Of a stretch of DNA of 35,922 nucleotides, positions 1 through 9,141 are shown piece after piece (position 1 is the first letter of the stretch; every line of letters starts with the position of its first letter). The notes beneath the pieces are model-generated. The model saw only the letters and a list, made by a program, of their open reading frames with translations, made no database searches and had not been told where the DNA came from. The DNA is from Chara braunii (Eukaryota; Streptophyta; Charophyceae; Charales; Characeae). A program made the position numbers and the translations under genes. The stretch covers positions 1,269,975 through 1,305,896 of the forward strand of contig BFEA01000423.1 in assembly GCA_003427395.1 (NCBI GenBank). Reading direction: 5' to 3'.

Positions 1-91
<91 letters not shown>
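1..91. repeat. (TA)n microsatellite
   Basis: Uninterrupted TA dinucleotide tract at the left edge; it probably continues beyond the window. Confidence 0.98.
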
Positions 92-94
<3 letters not shown>

Positions 95-691
95 CGCTGG
101 CTTTGACTGGTCTAGCCGGGGAGCTCCCAAAGAGGTAAGGTAGGGAACGAGGAACAGGATTGATTATCGGAGAGAACACACCTTGAATGTTGCCAATCCT
201 CTTCGAGATGAAGTACTCCTCTGCTGTTTCTGAGTAGAAATTCTTCCTGTGAAATATCTCCCCCTTTCGTCGTTGTCACTGAGGATGTTCGCGGCCCTAT
301 CCCCCTCCTAAACCTCGCTTCACGATCGACTTCTTACTAAACTCTTTGTCTCCTCCCACATTCTATTAAAAGTCCTTCACCGACCGAAAAATATTGACGA
401 TGATTGACTTTGCGGCTGACTTGCTGCTTCTGACCTATTTCTCGGCCAGCATATAATTTTTTCCCCTTTCGATCTCTTTCGATCCCTTCACCTTATCTTC
501 CTCCCTGTGACTGTATAGATCTGTTCGTTTTCCTTTGATCTACATTCTATGTATGCCTAATCTAATTGTTGTTGTGCCTTATCCTTAGTCACAGCGTCTT
601 GACTTGTCTGATGACGTCTCACCCAGATTGTTTGACTGCTCTTTGATGGACGCTTCCTCTTCTACTTGGTCTCTCTCTGTCTGCTTATATT
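92..691. other. No gene recognised
   Basis: Pyrimidine-rich sequence with only short shadow ORFs. I see no domain, splice structure or terminal repeat here. Confidence 0.5.
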
Positions 692-885
692 TGACCGTTG
701 TTGTGATAACATTGGCAGCCGCTCCCACCTCCTCTTCTGTGAAAACCTTGTGCTGGTGTCCAACAGACTCACTACCTATTATTTGATTATCCGTTGTTGT
801 GACGGCATTGGAAGCCACTCCCACCACCTCTTCTATGAACTCTTTTGCTGGCTTCCAAATGGCTCACTAGAGTCACTACCTATTG
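692..885. repeat. Imperfect direct duplication, about 98 bp, two copies
   Basis: Copy 1 begins near 692 and copy 2 near 790. Both share CCGTTGTTGTGA, GCTCCCACC/ACTCCCACC, CCTCTTCT and end in CACTACCTATT. A plus-strand frame (666-1148, 160 codons) crosses both copies, but its protein matches nothing I recognise and lacks a convincing start, so I do not call a gene. Confidence 0.7.
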
Positions 886-1141
886 TGGACCTTGCCTTCA
901 AAGACGTAGGAGCGCTCCTTGTCATATCTGTGCACGCTGAAATTGTTGACTTCACATTCGCTCTTGGCAGTGACTTCTCTGTTCTTTTGGCGACCACGAC
1001 TCACATTTACACTTTGACTTCGAAATGCTCTCTCCACTCAATTCCAACGGTGATGACGACAGTCAACCCCGACTCAGCCAATGTAGCTCCACTCAAAAGC
1101 TACGGCTATGGAACCATTCGCGTGGCAAACACAGAGACGAC

Positions 1142-1418
1142 GCATTAATATCTCTTGTGTTTGAGCTCTACAGCCACGTCAGCTTGCGACGTGGAGTGAA
1201 CTAGCACCCTTGCCTGTCGCGCGTGTACGAAGCGCTCGCCACAAATTTTCGCTGCACTTTCAGATAGCTCCCCTTTCTCTTACCTGAGCAATGCATTAAT
1301 GTCTCTTGTGTTTGAGCTCTACAGCCATGTCAACTTGCGACGTGGAGTGAACTAACGCCCTTGCCTATCGAGCGTGTACGAAGCGCTCGCCAAAGATTTT
1401 CGCTGCACTTTCGGATAA
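1142..1418. repeat. Tandem direct repeat, 151-bp period, two copies
   Basis: Copy 1 (1142-1267) and copy 2 (1293-1418) share GCATTAAT, TCTCTTGTGTTTGAGCTCTA, GCGACGTGGAGTGAACTA and CGTGTACGAAGCGCTCGCCA with scattered substitutions. This is a recent local duplication of unknown origin. Confidence 0.9.
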
Positions 1419-3361
1419 GGCTGTAGTTGGGGTGAGAGGAAAATGAGGGTTTAGCTCTGATGGACAGGAAATGCCTTCCTCCCTCGACAAATTCTCGTAG
1501 CGGCAAGCCCCTAAGCAGCTTACAGGGTCAATACCCCAGCGCCGACTATGTCGGACGATCTGGTTATGCCTTCCACCCTCGGCATAACTTCCTAGGCCTC
1601 CAGCTCCCCCCGGGTTACAGAGCAGTGGTTCCAGCACCGGCCTGTGTCATCCCAGCCTCGTCCTTCTGACTTACTTACTCAAATAAACAACCATTACTGT
1701 TGAAAGTCCCCTTACTACCTTCCCTCCTTCAAGCCTAGCTTCCCCCCCCCTTCGGCTCACTGTGTAGCCCTGAAATTCTCTCCTTCCCTCAAAAGATTCT
1801 CACACTGCTATAAGCAGCCAACCCCTTGCCTTCTCTCCCCACCTGCGAGTACTGATCCGACCCTAAATCACTCCGGCTAAGAGACAACAATCCCCCAATA
1901 CCGCCTCCCCCCTCCGAGAATAACACCTCCCACCTTGTGAAACCCTCACGGGGGGAGGCTCCAACCCTCAAGGAAGACACCGCAGCCATACACATCAAGC
2001 CACGCTCACCCCCCTCAAGACCAGGAAGTTGGAATTAACAAGCCAATCCGAATCAAACTTTACCGCGCAGTGTTATGATTAGTAATCATAGGATTTGAAG
2101 AACTGCTGAAACTCACTATTAGCCATCGACAATCAGAAAATGAGTTTGTGTCAAAAAACAAACAAACAGAAACCATAAGATCAATGATAAGGAAGACGAC
2201 TACATGACAAAAGTTGAGAGAAATTATACGAAAATCAGGCTTAGATATCCTTAGTGGATTTTCGAATCTGATTCCCAAACCGTGGTTTGAGAAACTCTTA
2301 GTAGTGATTGATGGAGGGAGTATCAGGAAACCAGCATGTGGAAGGATCCAACCTGCTCCTAGACACTTAGATTAACAATGATTGCAGACTGCATTCTGGA
2401 TAATCTTAAAACCTAAGCTCTTGACTTGCCCTGCCAAACCTGCGATGAGGCGTATATCAAAATGTCAGTGAACAGTTGTTGTCTGCATTGGAAAATGGGC
2501 TGCCCCACGCCATGCAACGGGGTGATGTAATGATCAAGCTCCTAGAGATAGTGGTTGCAAGATTCATTCCAACCCCGATGCAGTAAAAACAATGGGGGAA
2601 GGAGCAATGGAAAAAAAAAAAAGAGTGGTGCAAGGGCGGCAAAAACAGAAGGGAGAAGGTACAGTCAGCAAGCCAACCCATGCATCCCCTCTCTTGGATT
2701 GAAGAGCCAAGTTTAGAACTCAACTAGCCAAAGAGGTCATCTTCCCTGGTTTGAGCACATAAGGATACATAGTCATCCCACTGAGGGGAAAAAACAAAGA
2801 CTGGGAGTCAAATCCTACCCCTTAAGCGGCGTTGGCCGCAGGGGGGGGGGGNGAGGGGGGGGGGATTTCAATATACCATGGATAATCCGCAGGAAACCAA
2901 ACATATGTCTGTGTAGGATCCTCAGAGAGTATACATCAAGAGTCAAAACAAAAAACAGAGTCATATCACATTCTGTAGTATGATATCAATCAAAACTGAT
3001 CATTTACAGTTACAATGGTTAGCAGGATTGATTCTGTGATGCAGAATCCGAAGAGTGGAGATCAAGGTCAGTGACCTTTCAATGCTGGTCCTGGCCAAGT
3101 TCATGTTTTGTACATTACAGTAACATACATGATGGTAGAGGTCAATTGCCAGAGAGAGCTTGTGAAAGTAAGTAGACAATGGATCAGTGAGCAACTGTAA
3201 TTGCCATCATGTTGGTCTGAGGGGCGATTACGTATGACACTCACTCTTTCTTTTCTTTTCTTCGAGCCTGAAGCAAACTAAGATAAGAGTCCTTTAAATT
3301 TGTCAAAGGTTCAAAGACGTGAGTTGCGTTATCTAGACTCAAATAAAATTTCACTATATGC
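1419..3361. other. No gene recognised
   Basis: ORFs here are short and on both strands without domains. An assembly-poor G tract containing an N lies at about 2840-2864 and an A11 tract near 2611. I find no protein family or repeat boundary. Confidence 0.5.
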
Positions 3362-3472
3362 GACCTCGCTCATGCTGGTCAGCAAACGTGTGAAATGAGA
3401 ATGAGTCCTCCCATGTTCTTGCAGAAGATTCATTCTCATTTTGTGCATTTGGTGACCAGCGGGAGCGAGGTC
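3362..3472. mobile_element. MITE-like hairpin element (111 bp)
   Basis: The left arm starts GACCTCGCTCATGCTGGTCA and the right arm ends in its near-complement, GGTGACCAGCGGGAGCGAGGTC. The arms pair over about 50 bases including GAATGA/TCATTC. There is no coding capacity and no clear target-site duplication. A related element follows at 3498 and a more distant one at 19971. Confidence 0.7.
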
Positions 3473-3497
3473 CAAAGATTCAAAGCTGGTCATTGAA

Positions 3498-3636
3498 CCT
3501 CGCTCATGCTGCTCACCAAATGCGCAAAATCAGAATGAATCTCCCGCTGGAACCTGGAAAGATTTGACATGTTTTTTTTTTGGTCTTTTGTGGTGTTGTT
3601 TTTTTTGTCTTTCGTGCATGTGGTGAGCGAGAGCCC
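3498..3636. mobile_element. Second MITE-like hairpin, related to 3362-3472
   Basis: The left arm CCTCGCTCATGCTGCTCACC resembles the first element. The right arm near 3612-3633 (GTGCATGTGGTGAGCGAGAG) is its approximate reverse complement. The centre is T-rich. Confidence 0.55.
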
Positions 3637-3643
3637 TTTTCGG

Positions 3644-3751
<108 letters not shown>

Positions 3752-3759
3752 GCATCCAG

Positions 3760-4195
3760 AGCCGCCGAGGCCCGAAGATGGCGAACCTGCAGCCGCCACC
3801 TCAAGTACCGCACGATGGAGACGGCGCCGATCCCCCTCCTCCTCCAGCCCCACCCGTCCCCCAGTTCGCCCACGTACCAATGCGGGCGATAGGCCTTCGA
3901 CCTCGGACGCTGTCCCGCCGACCCCTTGATTTTCTCACCCTCGAGAAGATCCGTACCCCCGTCACCTTCCCTTCTGTCGCTACCGATGCGCAGGCTAGCC
4001 TCGCTAGCGAACTCCAGCTGGCGCTTTCCGGAGGCAATCTCTTCGCGCTTTCGCGCCACTTCCGGATCTTCCACCTCCGTTCCCGTACGCGTCGCATCCT
4101 CCGGCGGGGCTTCCCACTTGGACCCGGTTCCTTCTTCTTCCTCACTCAGCTCGCCCTCGCTATGTTCATTATAACTTCCCTCCTCCGATGTCTCC
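3760..4195 (-). pseudogene. Acidic, out-of-frame continuation of the second post-integrase ORF
   Basis: The minus-strand frame upstream of the microsatellite encodes a Glu/Asp-rich stretch (NDEETSEEGSYNEHSEGELS and onward), then a charged region. It lies one frame away from the acidic end of the ORF at 4196-4807, which stops right after a GAA-repeat-encoded Glu run. I infer that slippage in the (GAA)n tract split one reading frame, so this would be the former C-terminus. It has no ATG and its left end dissolves into the microsatellite, so the true end is unknown. No domain recognised. Confidence 0.35.
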
Positions 4196-4807
4196 TCATC
4201 GTTCTTCTTCTTCTTCGTCGTCGTCAATCACTTCTTCTGCCCTCGGGTAGAAGGCGTGAGGGATGATCTCGTACGGCTTCAGATACTCCTGCCACGATGG
4301 TAGCGTATCCTCGTCCCTAGGTTCCTCCAAGCACAAAGTCCACTGAAGGTACGGATCCAAGGATCGCTCGAAAATGTACGGAGCAGGACTCTTGTCGCTC
4401 TGAAAGTAGATGTCGGGCGAGAGATCGTCCGCCAATTGCACGATCGGTGAGATGAGCTCCTGTGCAATCAACTGACGGCGACCTGGTCGTACCGATCCAA
4501 AGAGGAATCCAATAAGATCTCCTTCCGCGTTAGTCCTCCAACCCTGTATGATCAGNAGCTCCGGATTCTCGATCCACGTGGGGTGCTCGATAGTGCCCGT
4601 CCACTTCACTTGTACTCGGGTCAGGCAGAANGACAACTCCTCAAAAGTCTTGCGCCACAACCGCCAATGTCCAGGATTGATAAGAGGGACCGAACGAGGT
4701 TCGAACGAGAAGGAGAGAGAAGGGTGGAGATCGGATTGCCAGAAGGTGAGGAAGAGAGAGGGGAGAGCAAAGATAGAGAGAGGGGCGAGAAAATTGGTGT
4801 GGTTCAT
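4196..4807 (-). CDS. Post-integrase ORF B of the Ty3 element (203 aa, unknown function)
   Basis: Starts at an ATG (4807-4805) overlapping the TGA stop of the preceding ORF as ATGA. The first 25 residues contain a hydrophobic stretch (FLAPLSIFALPSLFLTFW) that could be a signal or membrane segment. The middle has a Trp-rich part (GHWRLWRKTFEEL, KWTGTIEHPTWIENPE). The C-terminus is acidic (EEVIDDDEEEEER) and ends at a TGA just after a GAA repeat. Two ambiguous bases (4556, 4631) hit the frame. I recognise no family. Its place after integrase is where envelope-like or other accessory ORFs sit in some LTR elements, but nothing else supports an envelope identity. Confidence 0.6.
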   Translation of the reverse strand: MNHTNFLAPLSIFALPSLFLTFWQSDLHPSLSFSFEPRSVPLINPGHWRLWRKTFEELXFCLTRVQVKWTGTIEHPTWIENPEXLIIQGWRTNAEGDLIGFLFGSVRPGRRQLIAQELISPIVQLADDLSPDIYFQSDKSPAPYIFERSLDPYLQWTLCLEEPRDEDTLPSWQEYLKPYEIIPHAFYPRAEEVIDDDEEEEER

Positions 4808-5286
4808 TGGGGATGGGGGAAGGGGACGAGGGTTGGGATCGCAACTGGCCGCTCACGCGGTGATCGGCGAATGCCGTCAAAGTCCGATGCAAAGATCAGG
4901 ATGATGTTATACCCCTTTCGGGCGAGGACGTGCTGCCACACGTTGGACACTTGCTCCGTCCACTCGCGCAGCGAGGCCAAGATCGAGGTATGCCGCAGCG
5001 GATTGACCGAGCTGATGTCGCCGGTGAATGCCGCCACTGTGGTGACGTGGCTCGTTCTGGGACCCGCTCGCCGATGAACTGCAGTAACCTCCGCGAACAC
5101 TATCGCATGAGGGTTTCCTTCTATCCGAAATGCGGCGGCGGCACAGATACCTTCGTCGCTGAAGAATCGCATCAAACGGCGGAGATACGTATTGAGCCGA
5201 GGGTGACAAACTTGCCGGATCTCTGAGATGTGGCCACGTGGCTGCCGCAACTGTGCGTCGAGAACCCGCTCCGTGATGAAACTCAT
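4804..5286 (-). CDS. Post-integrase ORF A of the Ty3 element (160 aa, unknown function)
   Basis: The ATG at 5286-5284 overlaps the integrase TGA (5285-5283) as ATGA, and its own TGA overlaps the next ATG in the same way. I chose this start over a longer in-frame extension (to 5316) because of that junction. The protein is mostly soluble-looking: a basic first half (RQPRGHISEIRQV, YLRRLMRFF), a central AAAAFRIEGNPHAIVFAEVT, and a later YNIILIFASDFDG that resembles a beta-strand followed by an acidic loop. No family recognised and no membrane segment. The intact 160-codon frame in an otherwise decayed element suggests it was a real gene. Confidence 0.65.
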   Translation of the reverse strand: MSFITERVLDAQLRQPRGHISEIRQVCHPRLNTYLRRLMRFFSDEGICAAAAFRIEGNPHAIVFAEVTAVHRRAGPRTSHVTTVAAFTGDISSVNPLRHTSILASLREWTEQVSNVWQHVLARKGYNIILIFASDFDGIRRSPRERPVAIPTLVPFPHPQ

Positions 5287-6995
5287 GGCGAGGTCGGAGA
5301 GGAGGACGAGGGACAAGAGGGAGAAAGAGGAGAGAGGGTTAGATCATCGTCGTTTTCCTCGCTTTCCGAGGAAGAAGAGGGAGGAAAATCGAAAGGAGGA
5401 AGGAGACGGAGGTAGGAGGTATGTCTGACGATGGGGACGGAGCTATGGCTGGCGCTAGCCTCAGGCGCGATGCGCACCGTGTTAGCGTCGTTGGGTCCGA
5501 GTTCGACAACGTGAAAACAGTCAGAGAACTTGGGAGCGAGTTTCTGGTCGCGTGCACATTTACGTACTTGCACTAGGTCCCCCAATTTATACTGGTACTG
5601 GGGCCCAACATTTCCGTTTCGGGCCTCGTAGCTACGCACCTGCCTACCGTGGGCCAGTTCGGTCATCCTTTGCCTTTTTCGGGCTAGCTTCGGGACGGCC
5701 CATTCCATTAATTCGGTGTACCTTTTGGCCTTGGCTCTGAGAGCTGCTAGCGTGTCTCTACCCCCTGCTTCGGCAATTTCCGAGTTACCCCGGTAATCGA
5801 CACAGGGGAGGCTATTAGTTCGAAGATGAAAGGGGGTAAACCCCGTAGACTCGTGAGGGGTAGCCCAATGGATTCCGACGATCTGATATACGATCTCGGG
5901 CCATGGACGCGTGTCGTGTGCCGCTAAGTTTCTGCGAAGGGCGGTTTTAATCATACGGTTGGCATTCTCGGCCAACCCGTTCGACTGGGATACGTGGGGT
6001 GCCGTGTGTCGGAGCGTGACGCCCCTTCGCGCAAGCAGTTCCTCTACCTCACCTTTGAATTCCGACCCATTGTCAGTTAGAATTTTTTCCGTATCTAGAT
6101 GGGTATAGAGGAATCGTTCGATGTACGTGGCTACCTTACAGGGATAGACTTCGATGTATTTGGAAAAATGGTCAATTAAAACTACCAGGATATAATATTC
6201 ACAGCGGTTTGGGCTAGGTGGATCGTCAATATCTGTCGTGTCCATACTGACTCGCTGGAAAGGACGTTCTACATCCGTTGGTACTATCGTGTTTGGTCCC
6301 CGTATAGGGGCGTGATCAGCGGCACAGACCAGACAGTTAGCGACAATGTACTTGACATCATCTCGTATATTAGACCAGAACCATCGGTTTTGGTCTACAG
6401 TTGCCTCTGTAACACGTTTTGCAAAATGAGCGGCCTGTTCTTCGTGAGCGGATCGGATCCAATCGTAGCTCTGGAAGGGATGGGGAACCGTCAACCACGA
6501 ACATGATCCGTCAGTTTTACGCTTTTCCAAATGACCATTGATCCATCGATAGTCCCGAAATCTCTTAGTCGCCCTACATCTGTCCTGTCTGGTGAGATGG
6601 CCCAATAATAATCCCGCTAATTTCGCCAATAAAATTTTATCCGTCCAGACTTCCGCCCATCGGTATTTTTCGTCGTATTCAGGACCGTCCGAACGGGCGG
6701 CCTCGAATCGAACGTCCGTGGGGAGTTTGTTCGTTCTACACAGGGGGCACCTCCATTCCTTGCTACTCATTCGATATTGAACGCAGGCTCCATGCGCACG
6801 ATTGACACACGTGGCACATTCCACCCAATCGACAAACCCGGTCTCGAAGGGATGACAGTCGCCCCCGTAAACCCGTGCAATACAGGTGCAAACATAGCAG
6901 AATTTATCGGGGAGGGTGTCGAAGAAAGCTGAGGAAGTAAGAGGGGCAGAATTAGTAGGAGAAGAAGGGGTTGTGGAGGCAGGCGGGGTAGTCAT
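5283..6995 (-). CDS. Integrase ORF with N-terminal PHD finger (570 aa), Ty3/gypsy type
   Basis: Inserts element cDNA into the host genome. Residues 33-86 form a C4HC3 PHD finger: C33, C36, C60, C63, H68, C71, C83, C86, with the typical Trp (W81) two before C83. An HHCC zinc module follows (SAHEEQAAH ... CLVC). The catalytic core has D252 (MDTTDI), D308 (TDNGSEF) and E343 (NGLAENANR); by my count 34 residues separate the last two. A C-terminal module with KFSDCFHVVELGPND resembles the GPY/F region, and the tail is Ser/acidic. No chromodomain seen. It begins at its own ATG, 70 bases after the RT stop and in another frame, so it is not fused to RT. The frame is intact. Confidence 0.9.
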   Translation of the reverse strand: MTTPPASTTPSSPTNSAPLTSSAFFDTLPDKFCYVCTCIARVYGGDCHPFETGFVDWVECATCVNRAHGACVQYRMSSKEWRCPLCRTNKLPTDVRFEAARSDGPEYDEKYRWAEVWTDKILLAKLAGLLLGHLTRQDRCRATKRFRDYRWINGHLEKRKTDGSCSWLTVPHPFQSYDWIRSAHEEQAAHFAKRVTEATVDQNRWFWSNIRDDVKYIVANCLVCAADHAPIRGPNTIVPTDVERPFQRVSMDTTDIDDPPSPNRCEYYILVVLIDHFSKYIEVYPCKVATYIERFLYTHLDTEKILTDNGSEFKGEVEELLARRGVTLRHTAPHVSQSNGLAENANRMIKTALRRNLAAHDTRPWPEIVYQIVGIHWATPHESTGFTPFHLRTNSLPCVDYRGNSEIAEAGGRDTLAALRAKAKRYTELMEWAVPKLARKRQRMTELAHGRQVRSYEARNGNVGPQYQYKLGDLVQVRKCARDQKLAPKFSDCFHVVELGPNDANTVRIAPEASASHSSVPIVRHTSYLRLLPPFDFPPSSSSESEENDDDLTLSPLSPSCPSSSSPTSP

Positions 6996-7065
6996 GATGA
7001 CAGAAGGGGAGAGACGGGACTGAATTGTGGAGAGAGTAGAGCAGGCAAATTAGTCCTCGTGTCAC

Positions 7066-9111
7066 TTATTGCTTCGACAAAATCTCCACTTGGCCGTACC
7101 GAGGTCCAATCTTCTGCTCGGGTTCGTTCCACGGAATCACCTCCTCATTCCTGGGAACTTTCTCATGCCGGTGCAGTCGTGTCAATCCATCCGCATTCCC
7201 ATGTCTCTCGTGCTTCCGATGACGAATGTCAAAGTCCATGCTCTGCAGCACCGTTGCCCATCGCCCAATCATGCCCGAGTAATCCTTCGACTTCTTCAGA
7301 GCCAACAGGGGCTCATGATCAGTCACCAGGGTGAACTTTCGCCCATACAGGTAAGCATGAAAGTGACTGATTCCCCAGAGAGCCGCATAGCAGTCTCTCG
7401 TCGGAGCGGCGTAGTTGCGCTTGCAGGCGGGTACTGATTTGGACGCATACTCCACCACACTCTCGAGTCCGCTTGGTCCCACCTGGGCAAGGATCGCCGA
7501 AATCACCTCTGGCTGCCAGTCGGTGATGAGAACAGAAGGCTTTTCGGGATCCGGTCTTATAAGGACTGGAGCCGAAATGAGAGCAGCCTTGAGTTTGGAA
7601 AATGCTTGATCGCACTCCATCGTCCCGATGAACGACTGATCCTTGCGTAGGAGATTTGTGAGGGGTCCCGCAATCGCCGTGAAGCCCTTGATAAATCTTC
7701 GGTAATACGAGGCTAGGCCCAGAAAGGCGCGAACTTGCGTGATAGTGGTAGGCACTGGCGCGTCCCTGACAGGTGCCACCTTCTGCGGCTCCGGTTGGAG
7801 TCCCTTGTCTGTCACCACGTGCCCCAGGAAAGAAATGGTGGTGAGGAAAAACTGACACTTCTCAAGCGCCACCTTGAAACCTGCATCTCGTAACGCATGC
7901 AGTGCCCATTCGATGTGTTGCACATGTCCCTCGTAGGAACTTGAATACACTAGGATGTCATCCATATATACAATCACGCAGTAGTTGATGATGCTTTGTG
8001 CCAAACGAGTCTTCCGTACGAAATTCTGAAAAGCCATATTCATGGTCCGCTGAAAAGTTGCAGGGGCATTGCAGATACCCATCGGACATCGAATGCATTG
8101 CCACGCGCCTTCGAAAAGCACAAACGTTGTTTTTGGTCGATCTTCCTCTTGGACAAGAAGATGATGGAACCCATGACGAACATCAAACTTGCTGAAGAAT
8201 CGAGCACTCCCAATCGCATCCAATAACTCATCAATCCGGGGGAGGGGATACACATCTTTAATCGTGATATCATTCAACTTTCGATAATCAATGCAAATGC
8301 GAATCCCCCCAGCCTTCTTAGGTACTATCACTACAGGAAAAGACCATGGTCCTATAGCAGGTTCGATCCATCCATTAGCTTCGAACTCCTTAATCCGCTG
8401 AAAGGCAGCCGCTTGTTGAGCTGGCGAGTATCGGTAGGGAGCGCAGCTAATGAACGGATGATCTCCCGTGAGAATGGCATGTTCAATTATATTAGTTAAC
8501 CCAATATCATTGTCATGCACGCTCAACACTTTTGCGTAACCATTCAATACAAAGATTAATGACTTCCGAAGTTCCGCGGGAACGTGACTCGGGAGGGGGA
8601 TCGTCGATTCCCCGGACATATTAAGGGGCATATCGATCCAATCANCCGGCCGTTCCCGCCGCTCATGGACACTAGAGAAAACGGAACTACTGGTGCGAAC
8701 AGAAAAGACAGTTGCTATCATCTGGGACTCAGCGGGGTTGATCATCTCCGTTTCTTTAGTTTCAGCGTCAGTCTCTGAACCAACCGAAGTCGGTTCCACA
8801 GTTAGCCCTGTTAGATCCGTCATTTCTTTCATTCGATTCGGCACGTCACTTACCGGTGCTTCCGCTTCTTGTTTAATCAAGGCGATGGTGACTCCTGTCG
8901 TTAGTAATGATCGGGGTGGAAAAACAGAAACGTCCAAATACTGTTCTGTTTGGTGATAACGCGTTCGTAAGGAAAGAGCTCCCTCGTACAAGGTGCGAGA
9001 GGGTTCCAAATCATCAGCCAGATCGAAAACTTGTAATATGGGTTCCCCGAGGAGGACTGAAGGACTGACCTGGGTTGTTAGAGAAGTGAATTCACTGTCT
9101 TCAGAATCCAC
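7066..9111 (-). CDS. Reverse transcriptase / RNase H ORF (Ty3/gypsy)
   Basis: Copies element RNA into DNA. An N-terminal linker of about 200 residues precedes the RT fingers (GWIEPAIGPWSFPVVIVPKK, RICIDYRKLN). Palm motifs include FSKFDVRHGFHHL and the catalytic YMDD at residues 382-385 (7957-7968). The thumb/connection has FLGHVVTDKGLQP and RAFLGLASYYRRFI. RNase H is marked by TDWQPEVISAILAQ, TDHEPLLALK and NADGLTR; the usual Glu of its second motif appears as Asp (TRDCYAALW). The frame is open upstream to a single TAG at 9142-9144 that separates it from protease, and 9111 is only a GTG, so it was probably translated as part of a longer polyprotein. One N at 8645. It ends at TAA. Confidence 0.93.
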   Translation of the reverse strand: MDSEDSEFTSLTTQVSPSVLLGEPILQVFDLADDLEPSRTLYEGALSLRTRYHQTEQYLDVSVFPPRSLLTTGVTIALIKQEAEAPVSDVPNRMKEMTDLTGLTVEPTSVGSETDAETKETEMINPAESQMIATVFSVRTSSSVFSSVHERRERPXDWIDMPLNMSGESTIPLPSHVPAELRKSLIFVLNGYAKVLSVHDNDIGLTNIIEHAILTGDHPFISCAPYRYSPAQQAAAFQRIKEFEANGWIEPAIGPWSFPVVIVPKKAGGIRICIDYRKLNDITIKDVYPLPRIDELLDAIGSARFFSKFDVRHGFHHLLVQEEDRPKTTFVLFEGAWQCIRCPMGICNAPATFQRTMNMAFQNFVRKTRLAQSIINYCVIVYMDDILVYSSSYEGHVQHIEWALHALRDAGFKVALEKCQFFLTTISFLGHVVTDKGLQPEPQKVAPVRDAPVPTTITQVRAFLGLASYYRRFIKGFTAIAGPLTNLLRKDQSFIGTMECDQAFSKLKAALISAPVLIRPDPEKPSVLITDWQPEVISAILAQVGPSGLESVVEYASKSVPACKRNYAAPTRDCYAALWGISHFHAYLYGRKFTLVTDHEPLLALKKSKDYSGMIGRWATVLQSMDFDIRHRKHERHGNADGLTRLHRHEKVPRNEEVIPWNEPEQKIGPRYGQVEILSKQ

Positions 9112-9141
9112 GTGGAAGCTTCGAGCGATGTCGGGGCATAC

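Noticed and set aside
601-640. Hammerhead core from CTGATGACG at 608
   Set aside because: No GAAA or pairing stem II follows.
4197-4199. Third ATGA stop/start overlap at the end of ORF B
   Set aside because: The ATG there opens only a 17-codon frame, so the overlap looks like chance.
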